Source: Amycolatopsis bullii (GTDB lineage: Bacteria > Actinomycetota > Actinomycetes > Mycobacteriales > Pseudonocardiaceae). Taken from it: 64,000 nucleotides of DNA. The notes beneath the pieces were generated by a model. It ran no database searches. It was not told where the DNA came from and saw nothing but the letters and a program-made list of their open reading frames with translations. Below, piece by piece: positions 8,868-17,600 of this stretch (position 1 is the stretch's first letter; every line of letters starts with the position of its first letter). Made by a program: the position numbers and the translations under genes. The DNA lies in assembly GCF_014654205.1 (NCBI RefSeq), contig NZ_BNAW01000005.1, forward strand, positions 248,001 through 312,000, written 5' to 3'.

Positions 8868-10157
8868 CTATCCCTTGTGGACGATCCGGCCGCCGGTCAC
8901 GGTCAGCTCGACGGTGACCGACGGCAGGCCCGCCAGGGGGACACCCACCGGATCGGCACCGAGGACGCAGAAGTCGGCCACTTTTCCCGGTTCCAGGGAC
9001 CCCTTCCACGCCGCGGATCCGTCCTGCGCCGCGGCTTCGGTCGTGTAGCAGCGAAGCAGCCTCGCGGTGAGCTCAGGCGTGACACCTCGCGCGCCCAGCA
9101 GCTCCCCCGCCGCCGCGAGGTGGACGCGCCAGTCGGGCGTGACGACCGGCGCGTCGCTGCTCAGCGTGAGCGGCACCCCGAGGTCGAGGATGTCCCGCAA
9201 CGGCCACGCCTTCGCGGCGACGTCCTCGCCGAGCGCGGTGGCGACCATCGGCCGCATCGCGGTGGCGATGGCCGGTTGCGTGGTCAGCCCGACGCCCCGA
9301 GCGGCCATCCGCCGCAGCTGGGGCGGGGTGACGAGGTCGCCGTGCACGAGGTGGTCGCCGGCCCGCAGGTGCTCGAGGACGGCTTCGATGCTGCGTTCGC
9401 CGGTGGCGTGGACGCCGACCACGAGACCGGCTTCATGGGCCAGGGAAATCATCTTCGCCAGGTTGGCCGCGCGCCCGTCGTCGTCGGGACCGTCGACGAG
9501 CAGGGTTCCGCGCGTGCCGTCGGCGTAGCAGTGGTGGGTCCAGGCCGTGCGCATCGGCGGGATGCCGTCGGCGAAGATCTTGACGCCGGTGACGGCCAGC
9601 CATTCCGGGTCCGCCGTCGGCACCGGCGTGGCCAGGCCACGCTCGAAGTCCCCCAGCGAACTGGCGCCGTCGAGGAGACCGAACAGGCGCAGCACGGTGA
9701 CCCGGGCCCGCAGCCGCCCTTCGCGGTGCAGGGCGGCGTACTCGTCGAGGACGTCCGCCGAGAAGCAGCCGGTCTCGCCCGGGCCGAGGCCGGGCTCGGT
9801 GTAGCTCGTGATGCCGAGCGCCGCACAGACGTCGCCGGCCCGCAGGATCGCGGCCCGTCGGTCTTCCGCGGTGACGATCGGGGTTTCCCCGTGCGGCACG
9901 CCGAGCAGCGGGTGCGGCCACCGGGCGCCGAGCCAGGTCGCGTGCAAGTGGGCGTCGTTGATGCCCGGCAGCACCGTGCGGCCGACGAGGTCCAGTACCT
10001 CGGTGTCCGGTCCGATGTGGCCGGTCAGGCCGCCTCCGGTCGCGGCGATCCGGCCGTCGCGCACCGCGAGACCGGTGACCGTGCCCGCGGGGCCGAAGGT
10101 GTGCACCACCCCGCCGTGGACCACCAGGTCCGCCGGTTGGATCCGTTGCGCCGTCAT
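8868..10157 (-). CDS. YtcJ-like amidohydrolase (amidohydrolase 3 family)
   Basis: A 429-residue metal-dependent hydrolase of the amidohydrolase superfamily. It has the small N-terminal beta domain (DLVVHGGVVHTFG), the metal motif HLH in LPGINDAHLHATWLG, a probable carboxylated Lys region (VTGVKIFADG), His residues in VGVHATGE and LVHGDLV, and the late Asp in LSSDAPV. The ATG at 10157 follows GGGAGGAAACC. It is divergent from the zinc dehydrogenase gene across an operator. Family members cleave amides, carbamates or related C-N bonds; substrate unknown. Confidence 0.88.
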   Translation of the reverse strand: MTAQRIQPADLVVHGGVVHTFGPAGTVTGLAVRDGRIAATGGGLTGHIGPDTEVLDLVGRTVLPGINDAHLHATWLGARWPHPLLGVPHGETPIVTAEDRRAAILRAGDVCAALGITSYTEPGLGPGETGCFSADVLDEYAALHREGRLRARVTVLRLFGLLDGASSLGDFERGLATPVPTADPEWLAVTGVKIFADGIPPMRTAWTHHCYADGTRGTLLVDGPDDDGRAANLAKMISLAHEAGLVVGVHATGERSIEAVLEHLRAGDHLVHGDLVTPPQLRRMAARGVGLTTQPAIATAMRPMVATALGEDVAAKAWPLRDILDLGVPLTLSSDAPVVTPDWRVHLAAAGELLGARGVTPELTARLLRCYTTEAAAQDGSAAWKGSLEPGKVADFCVLGADPVGVPLAGLPSVTVELTVTGGRIVHKG

Positions 10158-10185
10158 GGTTTCCTCCCGGCCCTGGACTTTTTCT

Positions 10186-10199
10186 TCCACGACTGTAGA
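10186..10199. promoter_or_regulatory. Palindromic operator TCCAC-GACT-GTAGA (copy 5) with leaderless promoter
   Basis: A one-mismatch copy of the block's palindrome. Its right arm forms TAGACT (10196-10201), a -10-like box whose expected transcription start falls at the ATG of the zinc dehydrogenase gene (10208), so that mRNA is probably leaderless. On the other side the amidohydrolase start is 28 nt away. Confidence 0.6.
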
Positions 10200-10207
10200 C
10201 TAAAAAG

Positions 10208-11317
10208 ATGGCCCTGCCCACCCACACGGAGGCCGCCGTTCTCACCGGCCACCGCGCTCCCCTCGAACTGCGCGAGCTCCCGCTGCCCGAAGAGCCCGAG
10301 CCCGGTGCCGCGCTCGTGCGGCTCACCTGCACCACGTTGTGCGGCACCGACGTCCACCTGTGGTCGGGGCAGATGAGCCTGCCCGGCATGCTCCCGATGG
10401 TGCTGGGCCACGAGATGGTCGGCGAAGTCGTCGCCACCGGACCGGGTACCACCGACACCCTCGGCCGGGAGATCAAGCCGGGCGACCGCATCGGCTGGTC
10501 CGAGTCGACGTGCGGGAAGTGTTACGGCTGCGCGGTTCTGCGCGAGCCGGTCGCCTGCGAGCACCGCGGCTACGGCTTCCTCCAGCGCGCCGACCGGTTC
10601 CCGTACGCCACCGGCGGCCTGGCCCGCTACTGCTACGTGACGCCCGGCGCGGCGAAACTGCTGCTGCCCGGCGACGTCCCGGACACATGGGCGTCGATGT
10701 CCGGTTGCGCGGGCAAGACCGTGCTGCGCGCGGTCGCCCGGTCCGGCGGTATCCGTCCGAACGCGACAGTCGTGGTCCAGGGCGCGGGCGCGCTCGGCGT
10801 GTTCGCCACGGCGGTCGCCCGTCTCTGCGGCGCCGGGGTGGTGATCACCGTCGGCGGCCCGCAGTCGCGGCTGGCCGTGGCCGAACGGTTCGGCGCCACC
10901 GCGACCGTCTCCGTCGAGTCCACTCCGGACGAACGCATCGAGCGGGTGCGCGAGCTGACCGGCGGCCGCGGCGCCGACCACGTCTTCGACTTCGCGGGCG
11001 GCCCGACGATCGGCGAGGAGGCCGTCGCCTTCGCCGCCCAGCGCGGGACGGTCGCCCTCGTCGGATCGACCGGCCCGGTGCCCGTCCCGGTGCCGCTGGG
11101 CACGGTGATGGGCAAGGAACTGACGCTCGCCGGTTCCCTCAACGGCGACATCGCCGACTACCACCGTTCGGTCGGGTTCTTCCGCGCCTTCGCCGATCGG
11201 ATGCCCTGGGACGAGCTGTTCAGCCCGCCGGTCGGGCTGGCCGGCGCGTCCGCCGCCGTCGAGTCGATGTCCCGGCTCGACGAGCTCAAAGCCGTCATCG
11301 ACCCCCGACTGCCCTAG
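10208..11317 (+). CDS. Zinc-dependent alcohol dehydrogenase (MDR family)
   Basis: A 369-residue medium-chain dehydrogenase. The catalytic zinc ligands appear as Cys45 (CGTD) and the GHE at His68-Glu69; four structural-zinc cysteines are at about 102, 105, 108 and 117 (CGKCYGC...C). The Rossmann motif is VVVQGAGALGVFATAVA. The ATG lies 7 nt after a -10-like TAGACT with no Shine-Dalgarno sequence, suggesting a leaderless transcript. It starts an operon with the aldo/keto reductase and esterase genes. It would interconvert an alcohol and a ketone or aldehyde in the pathway. Confidence 0.9.
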   Translation: MALPTHTEAAVLTGHRAPLELRELPLPEEPEPGAALVRLTCTTLCGTDVHLWSGQMSLPGMLPMVLGHEMVGEVVATGPGTTDTLGREIKPGDRIGWSESTCGKCYGCAVLREPVACEHRGYGFLQRADRFPYATGGLARYCYVTPGAAKLLLPGDVPDTWASMSGCAGKTVLRAVARSGGIRPNATVVVQGAGALGVFATAVARLCGAGVVITVGGPQSRLAVAERFGATATVSVESTPDERIERVRELTGGRGADHVFDFAGGPTIGEEAVAFAAQRGTVALVGSTGPVPVPVPLGTVMGKELTLAGSLNGDIADYHRSVGFFRAFADRMPWDELFSPPVGLAGASAAVESMSRLDELKAVIDPRLP

Positions 11318-11327
11318 GAGGGTTCCC

Positions 11328-12275
11328 GTGCCCATCCCCCAGCGCCGCATCGGCCGCGACGGCCCGCGCACCGGCGTGCTGTCCCTCGGCTCGTGGCACA
11401 CCTACGACCGGATGGACTTCCGCGAAGCCGTCTCACTGCTGCAGGCGGCCGTCGACGCCGGCATCACCCTCTTCGACGTCGGCGTCTACGGGCTGCCCGG
11501 CAGCCCGCCGGTGTTCACCGACGTCCTGTTCTCGGCCATGGTCCGGGCCGCGGGCCTGCGCCGGGAGGACTACCTGCTCTCGGCCAAGCTGTGGCTGGAG
11601 GGCTACCCGGAGCACAGCCTGCGCTCCCAGCTGGAGAACGCGTTCTTCCGCGCCGGTGTCACCCACGCCGACCTGGTGATCCTCGGCGACCTCCGGCGCG
11701 ACGACACCGACCTGCACGCCCTCGTCACCGACCTCGCCGAGTTGCACGCCGCGGGGCTGATCGGGCAGTGGGGCGTCAACAACTGGTCGGCGTCGGCGAT
11801 CAAGGCCGTGCACGGCTTCGCGGCCGCGGACGGTGTGCCCGGTCCGGCGATCGCCCAGCTGAAGTACAGCGTGGCGCGGCGGTCCATTCCGGACGGGGAG
11901 CCGTTCGCTTCGGTCTTCGACCTCGGGGTGTCGCTGCAGGCGTCCGACGTCTTCGAAGGCGGGGTACTGCTCGGGAAGGGCGGGCGCCAGGTCGGCCGCG
12001 ACCCCGGTGGGGTGCGGCAGCGGATCGCGGACTCGGCGGCGGAGCTCGCGAAGGTGGCCGAGAACGTCGGGGCGACCCCGGCCCAGCTGTGCCTGGCGTT
12101 CACCCTCACGCACCCGGCGAACACGACGACGTTGTTCGGCGCCACGAGCGTGCGGCAGCTCGAGGACAACCTGAAGGCGGTCGCGCTGGCCGAGCGGGTG
12201 GGCGCGGCGGACCTGCGGACGCTGGTGGAACCGTTCTGGGCGGACCGGGACGCCGTCGATCCGGAGGGGCCGTGA
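11328..12275 (+). CDS. Aldo/keto reductase-family protein (paralogue 2)
   Basis: A 315-residue protein clearly paralogous to the product of 7167-8087: shared blocks include IGQWGVNNW/IGGWGVNNW, AQLKYS-ARRS and LQASDVFEGGVLLG. The Asp and Tyr (LFDVGVYG) and Lys (LSAKLW) of the AKR tetrad are present, but the His position is Gly (HADLVILGDL), exactly as in the paralogue. The GTG at 11328 follows AGGAGGG. The 3' end overlaps the esterase gene as GTGA. The two copies may act on stereoisomers or successive intermediates (inference). Confidence 0.85.
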   Translation: MPIPQRRIGRDGPRTGVLSLGSWHTYDRMDFREAVSLLQAAVDAGITLFDVGVYGLPGSPPVFTDVLFSAMVRAAGLRREDYLLSAKLWLEGYPEHSLRSQLENAFFRAGVTHADLVILGDLRRDDTDLHALVTDLAELHAAGLIGQWGVNNWSASAIKAVHGFAAADGVPGPAIAQLKYSVARRSIPDGEPFASVFDLGVSLQASDVFEGGVLLGKGGRQVGRDPGGVRQRIADSAAELAKVAENVGATPAQLCLAFTLTHPANTTTLFGATSVRQLEDNLKAVALAERVGAADLRTLVEPFWADRDAVDPEGP

Positions 12276-13105
12276 ACCTCTCCGCCGAGACGCTCCCCGC
12301 GATCCGCGCGTCCTTCCGCAACCCCACACCGCCGGAGGCCATCGGCGACCGGGACATCACCTGGTCGGACCACACGCTGGACGGCGGGGTCGTGGTCACG
12401 GTGCTGCAGCCACGGCACCCGCGGCCGGACGCCCCCGGCCTGTACAGCATCCACGGCGGCGGGATGGTGATGGACGACCGGTTCGCCGACCTGCCGCGGC
12501 TGGTGCCGTTGATCGAGGAGTTCGGGTTCGTCTGCGCCACGGTCGAGTACCGGCTCGCGCCCGAGCACCCGCACCCGGCGCCGCTCGAAGACTGCTACGC
12601 GGGCCTCGTGTGGTTCGCGTCGGCCTTCGGCTTCGAACGGCTCGTCGTCGGGGGCGGCAGCGCGGGCGGCGGGCTCAGCGCCGGGGTGGCGCTGCTGGCC
12701 CGCGACCGCGGCGGGCCGGCGCTGGCCGGGCAGCTGCTGCTGTGCCCGATGCTCGACGACCGGACGTCGGCCGACCTCCCGGACCTCGTGTGGACGAAGG
12801 AAGCCAACGACTTCGGCTGGCGCAGCCTGCTGAACGGGCAGGTTTCGCCGTACGCGGCCCCGGCGCGGATGGCGGACCTGAGCGGCCTGCCGCCGGCCTT
12901 CGTCGAGGTCGGCGGGGCGGAGCTGTTCCGCGACGAGGACGTGGCCTACGCCCAGCGGCTGGCCCGAGCGGGGGTTCCCACCGAGCTGCACGTCTGGGCG
13001 GAGGCGCACCACGGCTTCGACCGGTTCGATCCGGAGGCGGAGGTGACCCGCGCGGCGCTGGCCGCGCGGTCCTCCTGGCTGCGGCGGTTGCTCAGTTCCC
13101 GGTGA
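12272..13105 (+). CDS. HSL-type alpha/beta hydrolase (esterase)
   Basis: A 277-residue hormone-sensitive-lipase-family esterase. It shows the oxyanion HGGG (SIHGGGMV), the nucleophile elbow GGGSAGGG, an Asp in LFRDEDVAY and the catalytic His in HHGFDRF. The GTG start overlaps the preceding stop as GTGA, indicating coupling with the aldo/keto reductase gene. Its 3' end overlaps the convergent GMC gene by 14 nt. It probably cleaves a small ester in the same catabolic scheme. Confidence 0.88.
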   Translation: MNLSAETLPAIRASFRNPTPPEAIGDRDITWSDHTLDGGVVVTVLQPRHPRPDAPGLYSIHGGGMVMDDRFADLPRLVPLIEEFGFVCATVEYRLAPEHPHPAPLEDCYAGLVWFASAFGFERLVVGGGSAGGGLSAGVALLARDRGGPALAGQLLLCPMLDDRTSADLPDLVWTKEANDFGWRSLLNGQVSPYAAPARMADLSGLPPAFVEVGGAELFRDEDVAYAQRLARAGVPTELHVWAEAHHGFDRFDPEAEVTRAALAARSSWLRRLLSSR

Positions 13106-14531
13106 GGAACCGGGCGGCCTGCTCGCCGACCAGGACCGCCGGTGCGTTGGTGTTGCCCGTCGTCACGCGGGGCAGCACCGACGCGTCGGCGACCACCAGG
13201 CCGTCCAGGCCGTGCACGGCCAGCCGCGGGTCCACGACCGCGTCCGGGCCGGTGCCCATCCGGCAGGTGCCGACCTGGTGGTGGTACGTGATCGCCGTCC
13301 GGCGGACGTACTCGCGGACGTCGGTACCCGGCGCCGGGTACCGCGGCCGGGCGCCCCACTCCCCCGCCAGCGCCGGCGCGCGGCCGACCTCGAGGCACTG
13401 CTGCACCGACGCCACCAGGCTCTCGAAGTCCGCCGGTGCGGACAAGGCGGCGAGGTCGATCAGCAGTTCGTCGTCGGGCGAGGGCCCGGACAGCTTCACG
13501 CTGCCCCGGCTCTCCGGCGTGACCATGCCCGCCATCAGCGAGAACCCGGTGGGCGGCCCGGACATCCACGGCTCGTACATCGGCACGCTGAAGCAGATCG
13601 GCTGGGTGTCGGGCACCGCGAGGCCGTCCCGGCTGCGCCAGAACCAGTGCACCTGCGTCACCGGACGGCCCGGCGCGGGCACGACCTCGCGGGTGGTCGA
13701 GAAGATGACCGGCGAGAGCAGGTGATCGTGCAGGTTGCGCCCCACACCCGGCAGGTCCGCGACGACGTCGAGGCCGAGCGCGCGCAGCTCGTCCGCCGGG
13801 CCGACGCCGCTGCGGAGCAGGATCGCGGGCGAGGCCAGCGCCCCCGCGGCGAGGACCACCAGATCCGCGGAGAGCTCCTGCAGCACACCGCCGAGCGACA
13901 CGACGACACCGGTCACGCGGGAGCCGGAGAACCGCAGCCGGTGCACCAGCGCTCCCGTGTGGACGGTCATCCGCGCGGCCACCGGCGAACCGTAGGCGTG
14001 CCAGGTGTTGAACCGCCGCCCGCCGCGCAGGGTGATCCGCTCGACGGACACGCCGTCCAGGGTTCCGCTGTTGCAGTCCGGGTTCAGCGGCAGCCCGGCC
14101 GCGACACAGGCGTCCACTATGGACTGCTGGACCGGGTGCAGCGGCTCGTTCGGGACGACCTCCAGGAGGTCCTTCTCGATCCGCGCGAACATCGGCTCGA
14201 CGTCGGCCCAGGTCCAGCCGGGCAGGCCCCAGCCGTCGTAATCGGCCGGGGCGCCGCGGACCCAGATCATCGCGTTGAGGGCGTGCGACCCGCCGAGCAC
14301 CCGGCCGCGCGGCAGGTGCAGCCGCCGTCCGGCGGCGTGCTCCTGCGGAACCGTGTACAGGTCCCAGTCTTCGGGACCGTGCCACAGCTCCCCGGCCCGG
14401 GCCGGGTCGTGGATGGCCGGGTTGACGTCCTCGCCCCCGGCCTCCAGCAGCGTCACCGCCGCGCCCGCGTCCACCAGCCGCCGCGCCACCACCGAACCGG
14501 CCGAGCCGGCGCCCACCACGATCACGTCCAT
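13092..14531 (-). CDS. GMC-family FAD-dependent alcohol oxidase/dehydrogenase
   Basis: A 479-residue GMC oxidoreductase (choline dehydrogenase/alcohol oxidase type). The N-terminus has the FAD-binding VVGAGSAGSVVARRL, followed by a GMC signature region (RGRVLGGSHALNAMIWVRG); the C-terminus has the catalytic His in YHHQVGTCRMG and NTNAPAVLVGE. The family oxidises primary alcohols to aldehydes. It is divergent from an aldehyde dehydrogenase gene, so the pair could take an alcohol to the acid. The start is ATG at 14531. Confidence 0.9.
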   Translation of the reverse strand: MDVIVVGAGSAGSVVARRLVDAGAAVTLLEAGGEDVNPAIHDPARAGELWHGPEDWDLYTVPQEHAAGRRLHLPRGRVLGGSHALNAMIWVRGAPADYDGWGLPGWTWADVEPMFARIEKDLLEVVPNEPLHPVQQSIVDACVAAGLPLNPDCNSGTLDGVSVERITLRGGRRFNTWHAYGSPVAARMTVHTGALVHRLRFSGSRVTGVVVSLGGVLQELSADLVVLAAGALASPAILLRSGVGPADELRALGLDVVADLPGVGRNLHDHLLSPVIFSTTREVVPAPGRPVTQVHWFWRSRDGLAVPDTQPICFSVPMYEPWMSGPPTGFSLMAGMVTPESRGSVKLSGPSPDDELLIDLAALSAPADFESLVASVQQCLEVGRAPALAGEWGARPRYPAPGTDVREYVRRTAITYHHQVGTCRMGTGPDAVVDPRLAVHGLDGLVVADASVLPRVTTGNTNAPAVLVGEQAARFLTGN

Positions 14532-14669
14532 GCGGCCCAGCGTGGCGCGCGGCCCGGAACCCGCGCGGGATCCCTTCGCGGTCGGTCAACGGGCGTGCGG
14601 GAGCGGACAAGACCCGCGGCGGCCCGGCGGCCGATACTCGGTTCACCCCAGGCCGAGGAGGACACCGGG

Positions 14670-16106
14670 ATGGCGACACGCCTCTGCATCGACGGACAGT
14701 GGACCGAGGCCGGTGGCGGCGCGCTCCCGACCCGCGACCCGGCCACCGGCGGGATCCTCGAAGAGGTCGGCACGGCTTCACGGGCCGACGTCGACGCCGC
14801 CGTCGCGGCCGCCCGGCGAGCGCTTTCCGCGCCCGGGTGGGCCGGCCTGCTGCCGATCCGGCGCGCCGCCCTGCTGTTCCGGCTGGCCGAGCTCGTCGAG
14901 CAGCACCACGAGGAGCTGGCCCGGCTGGAAACCCTGGACCAGGGCCAGCCGATCGGGGTGTCCCGGCAGGTGAGCGTGACCGGTGCGGCGGAGCACTTCC
15001 GCTACTTCGCCGGCTGGGTCACCAAGCTGCAGGGCACCACGAACCCGGTGTCCTTCCCGGACACGCTGCACTACACCCGCCGCGAGCCGGTCGGGGTGAA
15101 CGCGCTGATCACGCCGTGGAACTTCCCGCTGATGATCCTCGCCTGGAAGCTCGCCCCCGCGCTGGCCACCGGCAACACCGTGGTGATCAAGCCCAGCGAG
15201 GTCACGCCGCTGACGAGCATCCGGCTGGTCGAGCTGGTGCACGAGGCCGGGATCCCGGCGGGCGTGGTCAACCTCGTCACCGGCGACGGCGCCGTCGGCG
15301 CTCTCCTGACCGAGCACCCGGACGTCGACCACGTCTCCTACACCGGTTCCACGGCGGTCGGGAAGCTGATCACGGCGGCGAGCGCGGCGTCCAACCTCAA
15401 GCGGCTCACCCTCGAACTCGGCGGAAAGGCCCCGAGCATCATCGCGGCCGACGCCGACATCGACGCCGCCGTCGCGGGCAACCTCGCCGGCGCGACGCTC
15501 AACACCGGCCAGGTCTGCGCCGCGTACACGCGCTTCTACGTCGACCGCAAGCGTGAGCAGGAATTTGTCGACAAGCTGGCCCGCGGCCTGGAAGGTCTGC
15601 GGCTCGGGCCCGGCACCGAGGAGACCACGCAGGTCGGGCCGCTCGTGTCCGAGAAGCACCGCGAACACGTCGACTTCCTGGTCAGCACCGGCCGCGACCA
15701 GGGCGCCGACCTGGTGACCGGCGGGAACCCGGTCGACGGCGACGGCTACTTCTACACCCCGACGCTGTTCGCCGGCGTCCGCGACGACATGGCGATCATG
15801 CGCGAGGAGATCTTCGGCCCGGTGCTCGCCGTGACGGCCTACGACGACGGCGACGAGCCACTGGCCCGCGCCAACGACACCGAATACGGCCTGGCCGCCA
15901 CGGTGTGGACCCGCGACATCCGCACGGCGCAGCGCTACGCGGACGGCCTCCGGGCCGGCGCGGTGTTCGTCAACATGCCCCCGATCCCGGACATGGCGGC
16001 GCCGTGGGGCGGGTACAAGGCGTCCGGCTGGGGCCGCGAGATGGGCCCGTGGGCCCTCGACGCGTACACCGAAACCAAGTCCGTCTGGCTCCACTACGGC
16101 AGCTGA
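14670..16106 (+). CDS. NAD(P)-dependent aldehyde dehydrogenase
   Basis: A 478-residue ALDH with the substrate/cofactor signature ITPWNFPLM, the general-base Glu in LELGGKAPS and the catalytic Cys in NTGQVCAAY, plus EEIFGPVLAV near the C-terminus. The ATG follows GAGGAGGAC. It precedes the homoprotocatechuate operon by 72 nt and is divergent from the GMC gene. Plausible substrates are a phenylacetaldehyde entering the pathway or succinate semialdehyde leaving it; the sequence does not decide. Confidence 0.9.
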   Translation: MATRLCIDGQWTEAGGGALPTRDPATGGILEEVGTASRADVDAAVAAARRALSAPGWAGLLPIRRAALLFRLAELVEQHHEELARLETLDQGQPIGVSRQVSVTGAAEHFRYFAGWVTKLQGTTNPVSFPDTLHYTRREPVGVNALITPWNFPLMILAWKLAPALATGNTVVIKPSEVTPLTSIRLVELVHEAGIPAGVVNLVTGDGAVGALLTEHPDVDHVSYTGSTAVGKLITAASAASNLKRLTLELGGKAPSIIAADADIDAAVAGNLAGATLNTGQVCAAYTRFYVDRKREQEFVDKLARGLEGLRLGPGTEETTQVGPLVSEKHREHVDFLVSTGRDQGADLVTGGNPVDGDGYFYTPTLFAGVRDDMAIMREEIFGPVLAVTAYDDGDEPLARANDTEYGLAATVWTRDIRTAQRYADGLRAGAVFVNMPPIPDMAAPWGGYKASGWGREMGPWALDAYTETKSVWLHYGS

Positions 16107-16130
16107 AGGGGTTTCCCCGCACCGTAGATC

Positions 16131-16148
16131 GTATATTATTTGAGATAC
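16131..16148. promoter_or_regulatory. AT-rich imperfect palindrome upstream of the FAH-RraA gene
   Basis: The 18-nt GTATATTATTTGAGATAC has outer arms GTAT/ATAC and further matched positions (T and A at 2-nt intervals). It is strikingly AT-rich for this DNA and contains a TATATT -10-like box (16132-16137). A GntR/FCD regulator is encoded in the same operon and could bind here; that is inference. Confidence 0.45.
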
Positions 16149-16178
16149 TTTGTCCCGAACCGGCAGGCAGGACCACCG

Positions 16179-17600
16179 ATGACGCCTCTCCCGCAGCGGC
16201 CCGGCAAGATCATCGCGCTGCACCTCAACTACCGCTCCCGCGCCGCCCAGCGCGGCCGGGTACCGGAGCAGCCGTCGTACTTCCTCAAGCCCCCGACGTC
16301 CGTCGCGGCGAGCGGCACCGCCCTCGAACGACCGGCCGGCACCGAGCTGCTGGGCTTCGAGGGCGAGATCGCGCTCGTCATCGGCCGCACGGCCCGCCGC
16401 GTCACGCCCGAAGAGGGCTGGTCGCACGTCGACGGCGTCACCGCGGCCAACGACTTCGGCGTCTACGACCTGCGGTACGCCGACAAGGGCAGCAACCTGC
16501 GCGCCAAGGGCGGCGACGGCTTCACCCCGCTCGGGCCGTCGGTCCTGCCCGCAACCGGCGTCGACCCGGCGGCCCTGCGGCTGCGGACCTGGCTCAACGG
16601 CGAACTCGTCCAGGAGGACACCACCGCCGACCTGCTCTTCGGCTTCGGACGGCTGGTCGCCGACCTCTCGCAGCTGATCACGCTCGAGCCCGGCGACGTC
16701 GTCCTGACCGGGACGCCCGCGGGAGCGTCGGTCGCGGTCCCCGGCGACGTGGTCGAAGTGGAGGTCGACGGCGGCGGCCACACCACCGGCCGGCTCGTCA
16801 CACCGATCACCGAGGGGACTGTCCACTTCGGACCGTTCGGTGCTCTCCCCCGCATCGACGAGCAGCAGCGCGCGGACGCGTACGGGACCGCCGAGCCGCA
16901 GTTCGAGCTGACGGCCTCCTTGAAGCAGCGGATCGAATCCGTCGGCACCGCCACCCTGTCGGCCCAGCTGCGCAAGCGCGGGTACGACGCCGTGTCGATC
17001 GACGGGCTCACCTCGACCAGGCCCGGCGCCCGGCTGACCGGTCGCGCGCGGACCCTGCGGTACCTGCCGTACCGCGAGGACCTGTTCACCGCCCGCGGCG
17101 GCGGCTACAACGCGCAGAAGCGGGCGATCGACAGCCTCGGCCCCGGTGACGTCCTCGTCATGGAAGCCCGCGGCGAACGCGGAACCGGCACGGTCGGCGA
17201 CATCCTCGCGCTGCGGGCCCAGGTGCGCGGCGCCGCCGGGATCGTCACCGACGGCGGGGTCCGCGACCTGGCCGCGGTGTCCGCTTTGGACATTCCCACC
17301 TACCACGCCGGGCCGCACCCGGCGGTGCTCGGCCGGCGGCACGTGCCGTGGGACGTCGACGTCGCCATCGCCTGCGGTGGCGCCGCGGTCCGCCCGGGCG
17401 ACGTCATCGCCGGCGACGGTGACGGCGTCCTGGTCATCCCGCCGGACCTCGTCGAAGAAGTCGTCGACGCGGCGATCGAGCAGGAGCTGCAGGAGACGTT
17501 CATCGCCGAGCGGGTCGCCGACGGCGAGCGCGTCGAAGGCCTCTACCCGATGGACGAGCACTGGCGCGGGAGGTACGCGGCATGGCGCGCGAACCGGTGA
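16179..17600 (+). CDS. Fusion of fumarylacetoacetate-hydrolase and RraA-like aldolase domains
   Basis: A 473-residue two-domain protein. Residues 1 to about 215 are an FAH-family domain (HpaG-like isomerase/decarboxylase) with metal-binding Glu61 and Glu63 in GFEGEIALVIG, NDFG Asp92, a conserved Lys110 and LEPGDVVLTGTPAG. Residues about 235-440 are RraA/HMG-aldolase-like, with VGDILALRAQVRGAAG and VTDGGVRD. The ATG at 16179 is chosen over an upstream TTG because AGGA lies 6 nt before it. In the homoprotocatechuate pathway the FAH half would decarboxylate or isomerise the ring-cleavage acid, and the RraA half could perform the retro-aldol step. The fusion itself is notable. Confidence 0.88.
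   Translation: MTPLPQRPGKIIALHLNYRSRAAQRGRVPEQPSYFLKPPTSVAASGTALERPAGTELLGFEGEIALVIGRTARRVTPEEGWSHVDGVTAANDFGVYDLRYADKGSNLRAKGGDGFTPLGPSVLPATGVDPAALRLRTWLNGELVQEDTTADLLFGFGRLVADLSQLITLEPGDVVLTGTPAGASVAVPGDVVEVEVDGGGHTTGRLVTPITEGTVHFGPFGALPRIDEQQRADAYGTAEPQFELTASLKQRIESVGTATLSAQLRKRGYDAVSIDGLTSTRPGARLTGRARTLRYLPYREDLFTARGGGYNAQKRAIDSLGPGDVLVMEARGERGTGTVGDILALRAQVRGAAGIVTDGGVRDLAAVSALDIPTYHAGPHPAVLGRRHVPWDVDVAIACGGAAVRPGDVIAGDGDGVLVIPPDLVEEVVDAAIEQELQETFIAERVADGERVEGLYPMDEHWRGRYAAWRANR

Noticed and set aside
14778..17561. A 927-codon minus-strand open frame over the aldehyde dehydrogenase and FAH-RraA genes
   Set aside because: Antisense to clear enzyme families; low-complexity valine/arginine/aspartate-rich composition and no ribosome site.
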